The translations under genes and the position numbers were made by a program. DNA of 64,000 nucleotides, taken from assembly GCA_963675135.1 (NCBI GenBank), contig OY776129.1, forward strand, positions 77,899,348 through 77,963,347, in the 5' to 3' direction. The stretch is from Galeopsis tetrahit. Lineage: Eukaryota; Streptophyta; Magnoliopsida; Lamiales; Lamiaceae. Below are positions 9,662 through 20,179 of this stretch, one piece after another. Position 1 is the stretch's first letter; each line of letters begins with the position of its first letter. Below the pieces are notes generated by a model, which was given only the letters and a program-made list of their open reading frames with translations, did not search any database and had not been told where the DNA came from.

Positions 9662-12336
9662 ATGGATCTTTCACAAGATAATTCTAAGCAGTTAAGCCCT
9701 GAGCGTAGACAGAGTCTAGAACAACCGTATGATCAACTTAGTAATCTACCTATAGATATTATAAATCACACCCTCTCATTTCTCAACACTATTGAGATTG
9801 CGAAAACCCGGTTACTTTCGAAAAAATGGAGATACATTTGGAAATCAGTGCCTCACTTGCACTATAATTTTTTAGCCTTCTGCATTGAGCATCGTTTGAA
9901 TTATACAAGACGTGAATGTCTGTTAAGATTCTGGGAACTTGTCAAGCATGATTTAATCATAAGAGACGTGTCTCCCACATATAAACTGTGTTTCTCGTGT
10001 GATTTGTACGGAGAAGATCAATTTAAGTTGTTGATTTCGTTTTGTGCAATGAGAAATGTAGAAGAACTTATTCTTTCGGGTAACTTAAAGTTCCCTTGTT
10101 CTCCATGCGAGTATGGATTAGTTAAACAAGATATTTATCCTCGAGTTAACTTGTATCAATCTTTGAGAGCATTTGTAAATATCAAAACCTTAGAGTTGGT
10201 CAAAGTTCAGTTTCCTCATTCTGATATTACTGGGAAACTGTTTAGTGATTGCGGCATTCTTGAAAAGTTAATTATAAGATACTGTTGCTTTGAGAAGGTA
10301 AATGTTCTCCATATTTTAGCTAATAAGCTTAAAATGTTCGTCTTTACGAATGAGAACATCAGGCGTGAAAAGTTGTGTGCATTTAAGGGGGAACTAAAAG
10401 TTCATACTCCAGAGCTCTTGTCCTTTGCCTATATTGGTCTACGAACACAAACCTTTGAGTTCTCCTCAGATATGCCATTACTGTACCATTTCATGATCAA
10501 ATACAAGCTTGAAGTTAACGAACTGAATTGGAGTCCAAAACTGGAGACAATGATTTCACGTGTCCATAGTGTGAAAGAGTTGTCATTGTGTAAAGCTTCT
10601 GTCCTGGTATGTATTCATTCATATACTATGTTACTGCTCGGATTGTTATACTTGTCACATTTTTGAAACTTTGGTTTTCTAAGGCATTAGAATAATATAT
10701 AAACTTTTCCACATCACTAAATCTTTTTAGTTTATCTGAAACCATATTATATGAGATAGACTACCATAATATATTATAGTGACATTTAATAATGGAGGGG
10801 ATAAGTGTTGCTGGTTTAGTAATGTAGAAGTAAAAATTCAGACTTCCTTTGAGCCCGTAAGACGGCCTGCTTCATTGATTCCAGATTTTAGAAGTACACA
10901 AAATCTAATATCTGAAAGGAGATTTAAAGACCTTAATAAGCACCTTCATTCTTGTTACTTGCTCATTTTTTGGGTACGGTTATGTTAGTGATCTGGTTTC
11001 ACTTTTCACTATACTTTATTGTAATAACTCCAAATAATGCCCTCAACTTGTTTACTAGTTGGCAATTTGTTTTCATATTTGTGATTACCTTGTATAATCT
11101 AATTATAACATGTCGTTTGTTTTTATTACTTTGTTAGTACTTCACTCTTGGTAGACCATGTTGCACGTTGAACTACCTAAGGTTCTTGAAGCTCAATGCT
11201 GGATGTCAGGTAGAGTTTATGGAGGGTCTAATCAACTTACTCAAGCTTTCGCCCAATCTTGAAGCCCTATGCCTTGAACTTACTCCGGTACATGCTTATA
11301 TTCTTACATTGTTTCGTGCAAGTGGTTAGAGTGTATAGTGTGCATATAATGCCTTTTTTTCATGTTCCTGAGAATGGAGTCAATGGGCATGCGAAGAGTC
11401 AGATATTTAATGTTGTTTGAAAAATATTCTGCATTAATTTCTGTGATTAGGATTTTTAGGCAGTTGCACCATTGCACTTGTTTCGTCATGATATTTGATG
11501 GTCAAAGTAAGTATATCCTCCTATCACTTGTCATTGAGATGATTGATTCTTCAATGAGTTGAAAGCTCTATACCATATTTTCAATTTATGGATTATGCAT
11601 CTGAATTGAACACTTGTTTCAACATTCATCGGCATTATAAGGTGCAACACAATTCTTCGAGTTTGGGGTTCTGTAAACACACACACATGCATATGTATAT
11701 TAAGTTACATTGTTACAACATTTATTCTGCTTCTTGCCAAGTTAAAAAAAGTGTGACATTTGCTTTGCTCAGGCTTCTTATATGCTATATATTGGAATAG
11801 TTAACTTATTTTAATATGATTTTAGTGCACTGACCTTTCCAAAAGGTAAGTTCGATCTTCGTTTTGATTCAGAACAAGATTTTATTGGCCATTCAGTTGG
11901 AGCTCATATTATGTTCTCATTATGGTTTACGATGTTTCAGTGCTCTAACCAAGGATGAAGAACAGGAATTTGGAATTCCAGAAAAGAGGATGTGCCATGT
12001 TTGTCAAATCGCTTACGAACAATTGACATCTCTGACTTCCATCGCTCACCCCCATGGGAACTTGTCAGGTTTTTTCTTGAAAATGGAAAATCTTTAGAAA
12101 AGATGATGATTGTGCAGAAAAAACAGAGCGGAATATGGAGTAAATTGATGATGAATGAATTGCATACAATTCCGTTAGTGTCTGAAGAACTTTCAGTGGA
12201 TGTCGTTACAATCTCCTATCCCAAAAAAGAACTGAAGTATCAGTTTATATCTGAAGAAAGTGCACGGGACAACAATAAGTATTTGAGGATGAAACCATCA
12301 CGAAGAAGCTCAAGGTATTGTTATATTTTGACTTAA
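9662..12336 (+). CDS. F-box/LRR/FBD protein, copy 1, truncated by a nonsense codon
   Basis: Exon 1 is 9662-10606 (315 codons, donor CTG|GTATGT), exon 2 11138-11287 (50 codons, acceptor TTGTTAG) and exon 3 starts at 11941. The F-box is at about residues 22-66 (LPIDIINHTLSFLNTIEIAK, KKWRYIWKS), followed by leucine-rich repeats. Family members bind SKP1 and recruit targets to SCF ubiquitin ligases. In exon 3 the fifth codon after AACCAA reads GGA and then TGA (11956-11958), where copies 2 and 3 have CGA. The FBD domain (ELVRFFLENGKSLEKMM), still readable to 12336, would not be translated, leaving about 370 aa. Intron 1 is 531 bp against 349 bp in the other copies. Alternatively exon 3 is spliced at 12314 to a short exon at 12584-12656. 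Confidence 0.8.
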
Positions 12337-12656
12337 AGAAGAGATATTATCAGATTTTGCCATGCCTTGTACCACAATTGAATTATTATAAGTTGTGATG
12401 GGCATACTTTAAGCGCCATTATTATATTTTGCTCCTCATATACGTAACATAACGTAGACTGCCCTAACCAATTACTCTCGTCTCCTGATTCTTTGTTTGA
12501 TGCTTTCTGATAACGTATTAATTCTTTCAATCCTTGTGTGTTTATCACTCAATACATTGTTTTTTTTCCTTTTCATCTCCTAGTTGCTTACGACGAGAAT
12601 ATGTAAATTTCTGGAATCTGATATTTTTGGCCTATTTAACAGAATTGCAGCATTGA

Positions 12657-13230
12657 AATTGAAATCGAAATCTCGTGGTTCCTCCTCTTGATGGTGGTTA
12701 AAGAGGTGTTCGACTGAAAAGCATTCGTGATGGCGACCTTGTAGTGGTTTCTCCCTATCATCAAATAAACGGGTGTGCTCTTACATTTATACTTTGGTTT
12801 GTAAGAGAGAACATATTTACCCATGTATGTGTCATAGATATTGCCATTCTGTTGTTTTTTAAGTGACTTGGAAACTTGAAGCTGTTTGATCTTGAATCAT
12901 TACTGAAAATTCGCAGGTTGTTTTTTCACTTGCATCTCTTGTTTCAGAATCACCTACTATGGATCTCTTGTTATAAAGTGATGACTATTTATTTTCGTAT
13001 TTTTTTGTGCGTCGTGTACGTCGTATGTATTGAGATAATTTACTTGAGAATGTCTCTCATTTACTTGGAATGATATTGTTTGGGATTAGAGGGATAAGTG
13101 CTGCATTTATCGAATTACTTGAACTCAAAAGTTACATTTTAGAATATCTCTCTAAACCAATTTTGAGGTCACGAGGCAGCTCGTTTTTAGCCCGTGGAGT
13201 ATATGATATAGCCTGCACCGAATTTTTCAC
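12657..13230. other. 3' flank of F-box copy 1
   Basis: No gene is supported. The region probably includes the 3' UTR. It is closely matched at 27,563-28,138 and 52,840-53,590. It ends where the sequence switches to NDPK-promoter-like DNA. Confidence 0.5.
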
Positions 13231-13387
13231 TTAAAGCATAACCACAAACCTTAGAAGCCCTGCTTAGGGATATTCTAATTTTTGTTTTTAATTTCCTTTT
13301 TGCCGCCCTTTCGATGTGATAAGATTTTCAAGAGGAATATAATTATGCAAAATAATTAAACGATGATAAAAGATTGAGATTATTTTA

Positions 13388-14552
13388 GGCAAAATATATC
13401 TAAAGATCCCTAAACTATCAACATTTGTTTCATAAGGCCTCTGAACTATTTTTTATTTTAAAGAGCCCTCAAACTATACAAATCATGATTTATGAAGCCC
13501 CTTTTTAACATTCCGTTAGCAAGTGTTTTTCACAAGCGGATTTGTGTGAGTGGGCATGTATATAATATGACAACTAGGATTAAAATAACCACATAAATAA
13601 ATAACCCTTCTTTTTTCAAATTCATTAGATTTTTTTTTTTTTTTTTATTTTCCCGTCAAAAAAACAAATAGACAGAAAAAATGCTCAAGGTAGCTTCAGA
13701 TTTCTAAAGCACAGATAATGGGGCAGAATTTGTGTGATTTTTATGGTTGCAAATGGGGGATAATTTTATTATTTTATTTGTCGAATCCGATTTTATTAGC
13801 TTCCTTCGCCAAGAAATGAGCAACAGTAAACTGTCCCTGAAATCCCCCAGCAAAGGTGTGAATGTCATCGTAATACTACAAAAATATGACACTAAAGTCC
13901 CCAACGCAATGTGTAGATGAGTCTCTTTGAATCTGACACCATCACCGATACCTCAATATTAATTGCCACAAAACATTGCATATATCTAATAAGAGATTTC
14001 CATGCTCTCTTTTTTTCTTTTCCAAATGGGATTAGTATAAAGACATTATTCCCTCAATTCAATATTAAGTTTGATTTTCTTTCATTTTGAAGGTTCAGCA
14101 GAACCCAAGCACGTCCAAAAAAAAAATTCAGCATTAATTTGATTTAAAATAACCATTCAAACTGGATTCAACAAACAAAATGATAAAATCAGCCTCCATT
14201 AGTAACCATATAAATCATACAAATTCTACTCTGTTTTTTGTGCTTTAGAAATCAGTTGGGTCTATTTTTTAATGACAACATCGTGTCTATTTTTTAAGAA
14301 ACAAAAATCTGATGATTTTTTTAAAGGGTTATTTATGTATGTGGCTATTTTAATCCTAGTTGTCAATTTGTCATATTAAATAACGTCCACTCATACAAAT
14401 CTATACGTGAAAAACACTTGTTAACGGACAATTAAAAAAGGACTTTGTGAAACATGTTTTGTATAGTTTGAGAGCTCTTTAAAACAAAAAATAGTTTAGG
14501 GGCCTTATGAAACAAATGTTGATAGTTTAGAGGTCTTTATATGTATTTTGCC
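13388..14552. mobile_element. Non-autonomous Mutator-like element (MULE 1)
   Basis: Inverted ends of about 240 bp start GGCAAAATA and include CTAAACTATCAACATTTG; they are flanked by a perfect 9-bp repeat ATTATTTTA at 13379-13387 and 14553-14561. Long inverted ends with a 9-bp target duplication define Mutator-like elements. The 1165-bp element has no transposase frame. The paralogous site at about 28,245-28,270 lacks it. The centre contains a minus-strand stretch resembling the VAHFLAKEAN motif of plant retroelement RNase H domains, too short to assign. Confidence 0.85.
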
Positions 14553-14564
14553 ATTATTTTATCA

Positions 14565-14747
14565 TGGGGTGGGTATGGGCCAGACTACCCTACGACTCGG
14601 CCTATTAAAGCTCAGCTCAGCTCGGCTCGACTCGACTCATTTAATAAATAAGTCGAGTTCAAACTTTTTCAGAAGCTTATTTAGTTAAATAGGCTGGGAT
14701 CAAGTTTTTCCGTAAGCTTTTAAGTATACCAAACTGGTCTATTTAAC

Positions 14748-14793
<46 letters not shown>

Positions 14794-15117
14794 GTAAGAA
14801 AGTTTAGTAACAACAGGTATATTTTCATTTGTAATAGTTGAAAAAACAATTCTTTCATTTTGATATTTAAATAGTCAATTTTTTTAATTTGATAATAATA
14901 CAGTGTTGTGGATTTTTTCTTTAAAATACACTAATATGACTAAAAGGCCTTTAAAAGACTTTTGGGTCAGACCTATTTATTAAAAAAAATTAGACTTGAG
15001 CCTTTAAACAAAGCTTATAACAGGCTGTGGGCCAGGCTCGGACCTAAAAATATACTTATATATCATGCCAAAAAAAAAATTCTTAAAGTCTAGTCAGGTC
15101 TAGCCCATTCACACCCT
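14565..15117. mobile_element. hAT-like inverted-repeat element, shared by units 2 and 3
   Basis: The ends read GGGTGGGTATGGGCCAGACT and, on the other strand, GGGTGTGAATGGGCTAGACC. The interior has CTCAGCTCAGCTCGGCTCGA. The same element is present at 28,265-29,150 but not in unit 1, so it entered before units 2 and 3 separated. It contains a (TA)n tract at 14,752-14,783. The target duplication is unclear, so the superfamily is tentative. Confidence 0.55.
14752..14783. repeat. (TA)n microsatellite
   Basis: About 16 uninterrupted TA dinucleotides inside the hAT-like element. The counterpart in unit 3 at about 28,418-28,430 is much shorter. Confidence 0.95.
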
Positions 15118-15149
15118 ATTGTATCATTTATTTTTTAAATGTTTTATTC

Positions 15150-16229
15150 GGGTTTGACCATATGCACCTCCATTTCGGAGAGATGCACGCCCCCGATAGA
15201 TGCACCTTCTCAAAATTTGTCAAAATAAATGCACCCTCCCCTCAAATTGTCTTAAATACACACTTTTCCCCTTTTATCTATAAAATACACATTTACTACA
15301 CACCCCCTCCCAAACTCTAATTCTATCTCCTTCACCCTTCTTCTTCCTCCCCATTTCACTCGCCGGCAGCCGCCCCCTGTCGCCGCGGCCCCCTTCGCCA
15401 GCAGCCTCCCTCTCCCTCGAGTTCACCGGTGCGAGGACTCCCCTCCATTTTTCCCCGCGCCCCACCCGATCTGTTAAAAAAAAAATGTTGTCAGTGGGCG
15501 GCCGCCCTCCCCCGTCAGCCCCGCCGCGGCCCGTCGCTGCCTCCCTTTTTTTTTTTTTAATTTTTATGAGTTTTTTTTTTTCGTTGTTTTTCGTCTCGAC
15601 CACGCCCCAGCACCCGCCTCCGCCCGTAAGTTTTTTTCTTCTTTTTTTCATTTTTTCTCCTGTAAATTTTTCTCTTTTTTTTTTTCTTTTTTTTTTTAAT
15701 TCGACCCTGTTGTCGACTATATACATTCCCGACGACAAATCATTGTCGACGAGAGTGTATATAGTCGACAACACATGGTCGATTTTTTTTATTTTTTATT
15801 TTTTATTTTTTAATTTGTTCGACCTTTGCAGGTCGACCATATACACTTTCGTTGACAAATTGTTGTCGACGAAAGTGTATATAGTCGACACTGGTTTGTC
15901 AAAAATTGAAAAAAAAAATCTGAGATTATCAAATTTTTTTCCTGAGATTGTGGTGGTGGTGGTGTTGCCGGTGGAAGTCGGAAGTGTTGGCAGTTGTTGT
16001 TATGACTTTTTTTCACTTTGATTGTGGTGGTGGTGGTGCCGACGCTGACGAAGGTCAGAAATGGTGGTTTAGGACTTAAATGTTGAATAGGGTGTAGATA
16101 GTAATAGGGGTGTATTTAGTAATAGTATTTTATTGAAAGGGTATTTTAGATATTTTACACTATTATTTAATTAATAAATTAAAAGGTGGAGTGCATCTCT
16201 CCAAAATGGAGGTGCATATAGTCAAACCC
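15150..16229. mobile_element. Non-autonomous MULE-like element (MULE 2)
   Basis: Ends of about 40 bp start GGGTTTGAC and share ATATGCACCTCCATTT. A 9-bp repeat GTTTTATTC flanks it (15141-15149 and 16230-16238). The uninserted site is visible at about 29,166-29,176 in unit 3 (AAATGTTTTATTCCTTGAC). The interior is G/C- and T-rich with low-complexity open frames on both strands (15,274-15,774 minus and 15,485-16,021 plus) that I do not consider genes. It contains two hairpins (15,709-15,772 and 15,832-15,889). Confidence 0.8.
15709..15889. repeat. Twin GTCGAC-ended hairpins inside MULE 2
   Basis: Two imperfect palindromes of about 60 bp, 15,709-15,772 and 15,832-15,889, each begin and end with GTCGAC-type sites and contain GTATATAGTCGACA. 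They are related to each other and separated by a T-rich tract. They could fold as stem-loops of 25-30 bp. Confidence 0.75.
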
Positions 16230-16238
16230 GTTTTATTC

Positions 16239-17300
16239 CTTGAAAAAAAATCCATGGACATGCTGTGGACTTGACCCAAGTGTACGAATGAAAGACTTGA
16301 ATCAAGTCAAACATGTGAAAAAAAAAAAAACACTTTTTTTTCATATAGATGGTCCAACCTTTCAACTAAGTAAAAAATATCCAAAATCATTAGTTAATTC
16401 AACGAGGGTTTATTTTATTTTTTGCAAAAAATTATTATTATTATTATTATACATGGTATTAAAGGTTTTAACATTTAAATGGGTAGGTGGTGTGGTTTTT
16501 TCTTTTCTTTTCAGAATAAATAGTTTCATTATTAGAATAACACGAAAACAGAAGTTCAATCACAAATTGTGATGGGTCAAATCAATAAAAAAAAAATGTA
16601 AAAAAATCTAGATATCCTTATAAATTTGTGTGTTATAACATTGGGACTGTGTTTTACAAAAAAAAAAAAAAAAACACAATGAAAGAGAAATTCAAAGTTT
16701 TATTCTACACACATTAATGTAATTTCCAAAGATCGAGCATAAATTATGTGAAAACTTAATAATATCCCCCACAATTTTAAAATCACCCATCGCTAAGGGT
16801 CTGTTTGATTTAGAATGGTGGAGATGGAAAAATGTGAATAGGGTAATCCGTGAATATTAATTGTTGTTTGAATAGAGATTGAGGAGTATGGTGAATAAAA
16901 AACTTTATATCAAATCAAGAGTGATGTTGTATTGAAGTAATTAATGTGAGAAAGAAAACGTGTGGAAGAAAAGTTGACAAATAATGAGTTATCAAATGAA
17001 AAAAAAGGTGATGTAATTGTATAAAAATAAATGTGTAAATGTATTATAAATATTAATCTGTATTTAGATGTAGAAAAATTGAGAGATTGAATGAAAAATG
17101 ATTCATCCACATCCAGATGAGCTAAATAGCTAATCCATAAATGTAAAAGTAATGAAATTCCAGACTTTAATTTTGATACTTAAAATACAAAAAAAATTTA
17201 CAAAAAATTAAAATAACAGATACAAGTCAAAAAAAAAAAAATCTTTATTAAATTAAAAAATCATTTAAATTAAGCGATCACCTTTTATATAAATGCTTAA
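16239..17300. other. AT-rich unit spacer
   Basis: It corresponds to 1,948-2,270 plus 2,779-3,290 of unit 1 and 29,175-29,990 of unit 3. It includes a poly-A run near 16,658 and no supported gene. Confidence 0.5.
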
Positions 17301-18950
17301 CTAGTACAAGACCCGCGACGGGTTTGGAAAAAAATTAAATTATTACAATAAACTAAATTTTATATAATTTATTATTTTAAAATATATTTGAATGCCTTCG
17401 TCATAGATAATTTCTGAAAAAACTATAAATAAAAATAGAGAAAAGGGAGAAATTTAAGAAAACGGTAAATAAAAGAAACGGTTAAACAAAATAAAATAAA
17501 ATAAAAATATCAGAAATTCTATAAAATTAGGAAAAGAGAAAAGGAGAAGAATTGGAATGACACGTAGGAAAGAAAAGATTCAGAATTCTGAAAAAACTGT
17601 AAATAAAAATAGAGAAAACTAGTGCACGACCCGCGTATTACGCGGGAATTTTAAAAAAATTATGTACAATATTTGATAAACAGAATAAATACTGATAAAG
17701 AAGATATACATTAACCTACATATTTTTAATTGTTTAAATAAATAAGAATATGGAATAACATAAATCAAACAATAAAAAATAAACAAAACTCCAAAAGACA
17801 AACACAAATTACGTCGACTGAAATTCATAATTTGTTCAACATTAATATTCTTTCGACTGGATGGATCAACGAAACGTCTAATGTGATGACAACCCTCAAC
17901 TTTCGATGGGCTAAGTGACGACCCTCAACTTTCGATGGGCTAAGTCTTACTTCGTTCACCGACCAACCATTGAATATATTTATCCAGAATTTGGCGCAAA
18001 CCCATTAAACACATATCTTGAATAAACTCTCCAAATGATTGGAGCAATTCGTCAAACAAATAAAATGAGTTAGTTGTCAGTATTAAAAAAATTATTTACT
18101 GATAAATATGCAATTAGCCAATAAACTAACCTTCAATTAGGCAATTAACAAACTAACGTTCATAATCAAATATATGAATTTTGAAATAATAGTGTTGGAG
18201 AGATACCACGTAATCAGATTGATAATTGTGAAGTATATGAATTAATTATAATAGAGAAAGTATTAGAAAAACTTTGATAAACAATACCTGCTTAAGATTA
18301 ATGCTTCTGCTTAATGCGAATTTGGTTTTCTCTTTGTTTGAGATAAAATACATAATTTGACATTAAAGAATTAGAAAAAGGAAGAAGAAAATGAGGGGTG
18401 GGCAAATGAAAGCGGATGAAAAAGGAAGAAGAAAAGAAGGGGAAATGTAAATGAAAACTAAATAAAAGATTAAAAGTGGCATTTAAAAGAAAACTGCCAA
18501 AAATATTTTGAAAAAACTGAAAAAAAAAAAACTACAAAAAAATAACCAACACATAAAAATTAAGAATTTCAAAATAAAGAGATGAGAGAGAGCCACGTAG
18601 GAGAGATGGAAACTCACAAATAGATGAATTAAAGATTGAGAAATTTAAGAAAACTGTAAATAAAAGAAACGGTTAAACAAAATAAAATAAAATAAAATAA
18701 AAAAATCAGAAATTCTATAAAATTAGGAAAACAGAAAAGGAGAAGAATTGGGATGACACGTAGGAAAGAAAAGATTCAGAATTAGTATACAAGGGTAGAT
18801 TTAAATTTGTTTTTTAAGAATTTAAAAGTAAAAAAAAAAAGGGCGGTTTTTAAAAAATAACGAACTCATAAAAATGCGGTATTTCAAAATGAGAAATGGA
18901 GAGTAAGCCACGTAAGATTTTAGAGAACTGTGAAATAGACGAAGTAAAGA
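17301..18950 (-). mobile_element. Helitron A, minus strand, with nested insertion
   Basis: On the minus strand the 3' end is a hairpin ACCCGTCGCGGGT, then CTTGTA, then CTAG followed by host T (17301-17304), the Helitron rule. The 5' end is TCTTTACTTCG at 18950. Host sequence GCTTAA / TATTTAAAATAAAA resumes on both sides, matching uninterrupted unit 3 at about 43,926-43,945. No Rep-helicase frame is present, so it is non-autonomous. Helitron B is inserted inside it. Confidence 0.7.
17619..18635 (-). mobile_element. Helitron B nested in Helitron A
   Basis: On the minus strand it runs from TCTTTAATTC (18635) to a perfect 8-bp-stem hairpin CCCGCGTATTACGCGGG (17646-17630), then TCGTGCA, then CTAG (17622-17619) next to host T. 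The 5' flank is A. The interrupted host AAATAGAGAAAA / GAGAAATTTAAG is intact at 42,915-42,940. 1017 bp, no coding capacity. Confidence 0.8.
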
Positions 18951-19123
18951 TATTTAAAATAAAAAAAATTAAATTTGAAAAAATAAGTATATTATTACAA
19001 TTAATTTTTTTTATCTTAATATCAAACCAAAATGAATACTACGGTAAAAGTAATTTTGGGCGGAGAAATTATTTCTAGAAACTTACTATCTACTGTAATT
19101 AAGCATCGAACAAACCCTTCACA

Positions 19124-19790
19124 ATGGTTCACGCGGCCTCTCCTGTTGTTTTTTCCGGCGACAGATTTTCCTCCGCCTCCGTTCCGCCGCCTCCGCCGCC
19201 GCTGCCGGTTCTTCTTCCGTGTGCTGCCACACAGGTTAGGAAACCAGAAATCACCATATTCTCTTCTCACGTTGCACTCTAATTTGTTTTTGACGCTGTT
19301 TGAGGTTTCTTCTTTGATATGCTTCAATTCTTCTAGTGTACAATTAAGACGCTAGCCGTAAGTAATTTACTATAAATTTGGGCTTACTGTTGCTGTAGGT
19401 GAATGATCAATTGCAGTGGGAAAGTTGCAGCAATTTGATACTGTTCTAGGGGGACAATAAGTTTCTACATCTCATTGTCATTTATGAATTATGAAGTGCT
19501 AATCTGAATTTAGATTGTAAATTGTTGGAAAATTCAGGTATTTATAAATTCTTCGTTTCCTCAATTTTGTTTGGTAATTGAGCATTTTTATATGAGTTGT
19601 GATGAACACAGTCCTTTTGAATTTGTGCAAGTTTTAGACAGATTTGTCTTTTAAATTAGCTCCATTTTGAGCAGTTTGATCTGTTTCTCACAATGTGGAT
19701 TGAACCAAAACTGCAGATTACTCTTACACTCCAAAGGCAGAATGACCAGAACCACGTTCCACTCGCAAGTGCAGCCTCATACCCCCTTCC
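19124..19790 (+). pseudogene. Relic of an unidentified two-exon gene, unit 2
   Basis: This is the only copy with an ATG. Exon 1 is 19124-19234 (37 codons, beginning MVHAASPVVFSGDRF, then a proline run and CAATQ) with donor CAG|GTTAGG. Exon 2 is 19717-19790 (ITLTLQRQNDQNH). Here the exon-2 donor is ATAAG instead of the GTAAG kept in units 1 and 3. No copy therefore has both the start and all splice sites. The protein is unknown to me. Confidence 0.35.
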
Positions 19791-20179
19791 ATAAGTTTTG
19801 AGTTCGTCGCTTTTCTTTGCAAATTTCCTTTCGATTTTTCAATTAAGCTAGTTTGTGGTTTGCTATATTTTGAGGTTACACGTAATCAGTAATCACATTA
19901 GTGTTTCTGTTTATGCATGCAATTGTAGGTACGTATATAATTGGTATGAATCGACATGCCTGGTTACTGATAACAGAATATTTGTTGGGTGGGGGGAGGT
20001 TAATTTGAGTTTTGGAAATAAGGGCGATGTCTTCTAGGTTATGATTTTGGTTCCTTTTCTTATTTATGCAGCTGATAACGCGCCTTGTTTGGCTTATGCA
20101 AACCCGACTTTTATTCCTCGGTTGATGGCTTCATCGTGCTACAGATCAAGAAAAATAACTCACCATGTTTGGCTGATTA

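Larger units (their letters stand above)
329..13230 (+). repeat. Tandem segmental duplication, unit 1
   Basis: This unit begins in the NDPK promoter and ends downstream of F-box copy 1, where the sequence passes directly into a second NDPK-promoter-like stretch. It is collinear with 13,231-28,138 and 28,139-53,600. It lacks the hAT-like spacer element shared by units 2 and 3. It carries its own insertions: a LINE 3' end, an LTR remnant, a trihelix gene fragment and a Stowaway-type MITE. Confidence 0.85.

Noticed and set aside
10607..10666. Reading the F-box exon 1 straight through to a stop after residue 334
   Set aside because: The last 19 codons lie behind a strong GTATGT donor, and exons 2 and 3 restore the LRR and FBD parts in phase.
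11864..12097. 77-codon frame overlapping F-box exon 3 in another phase
   Set aside because: The FBD motif ELVRFFLENGKSLEKMM is in the other frame; this one is a shadow.
15274..16021. Open frames of 166 and 178 codons on opposite strands
   Set aside because: Low-complexity poly-Lys/Gly and poly-Phe/Pro translations of T-rich and GC-rich tracts inside a MULE with no domain or splice context.
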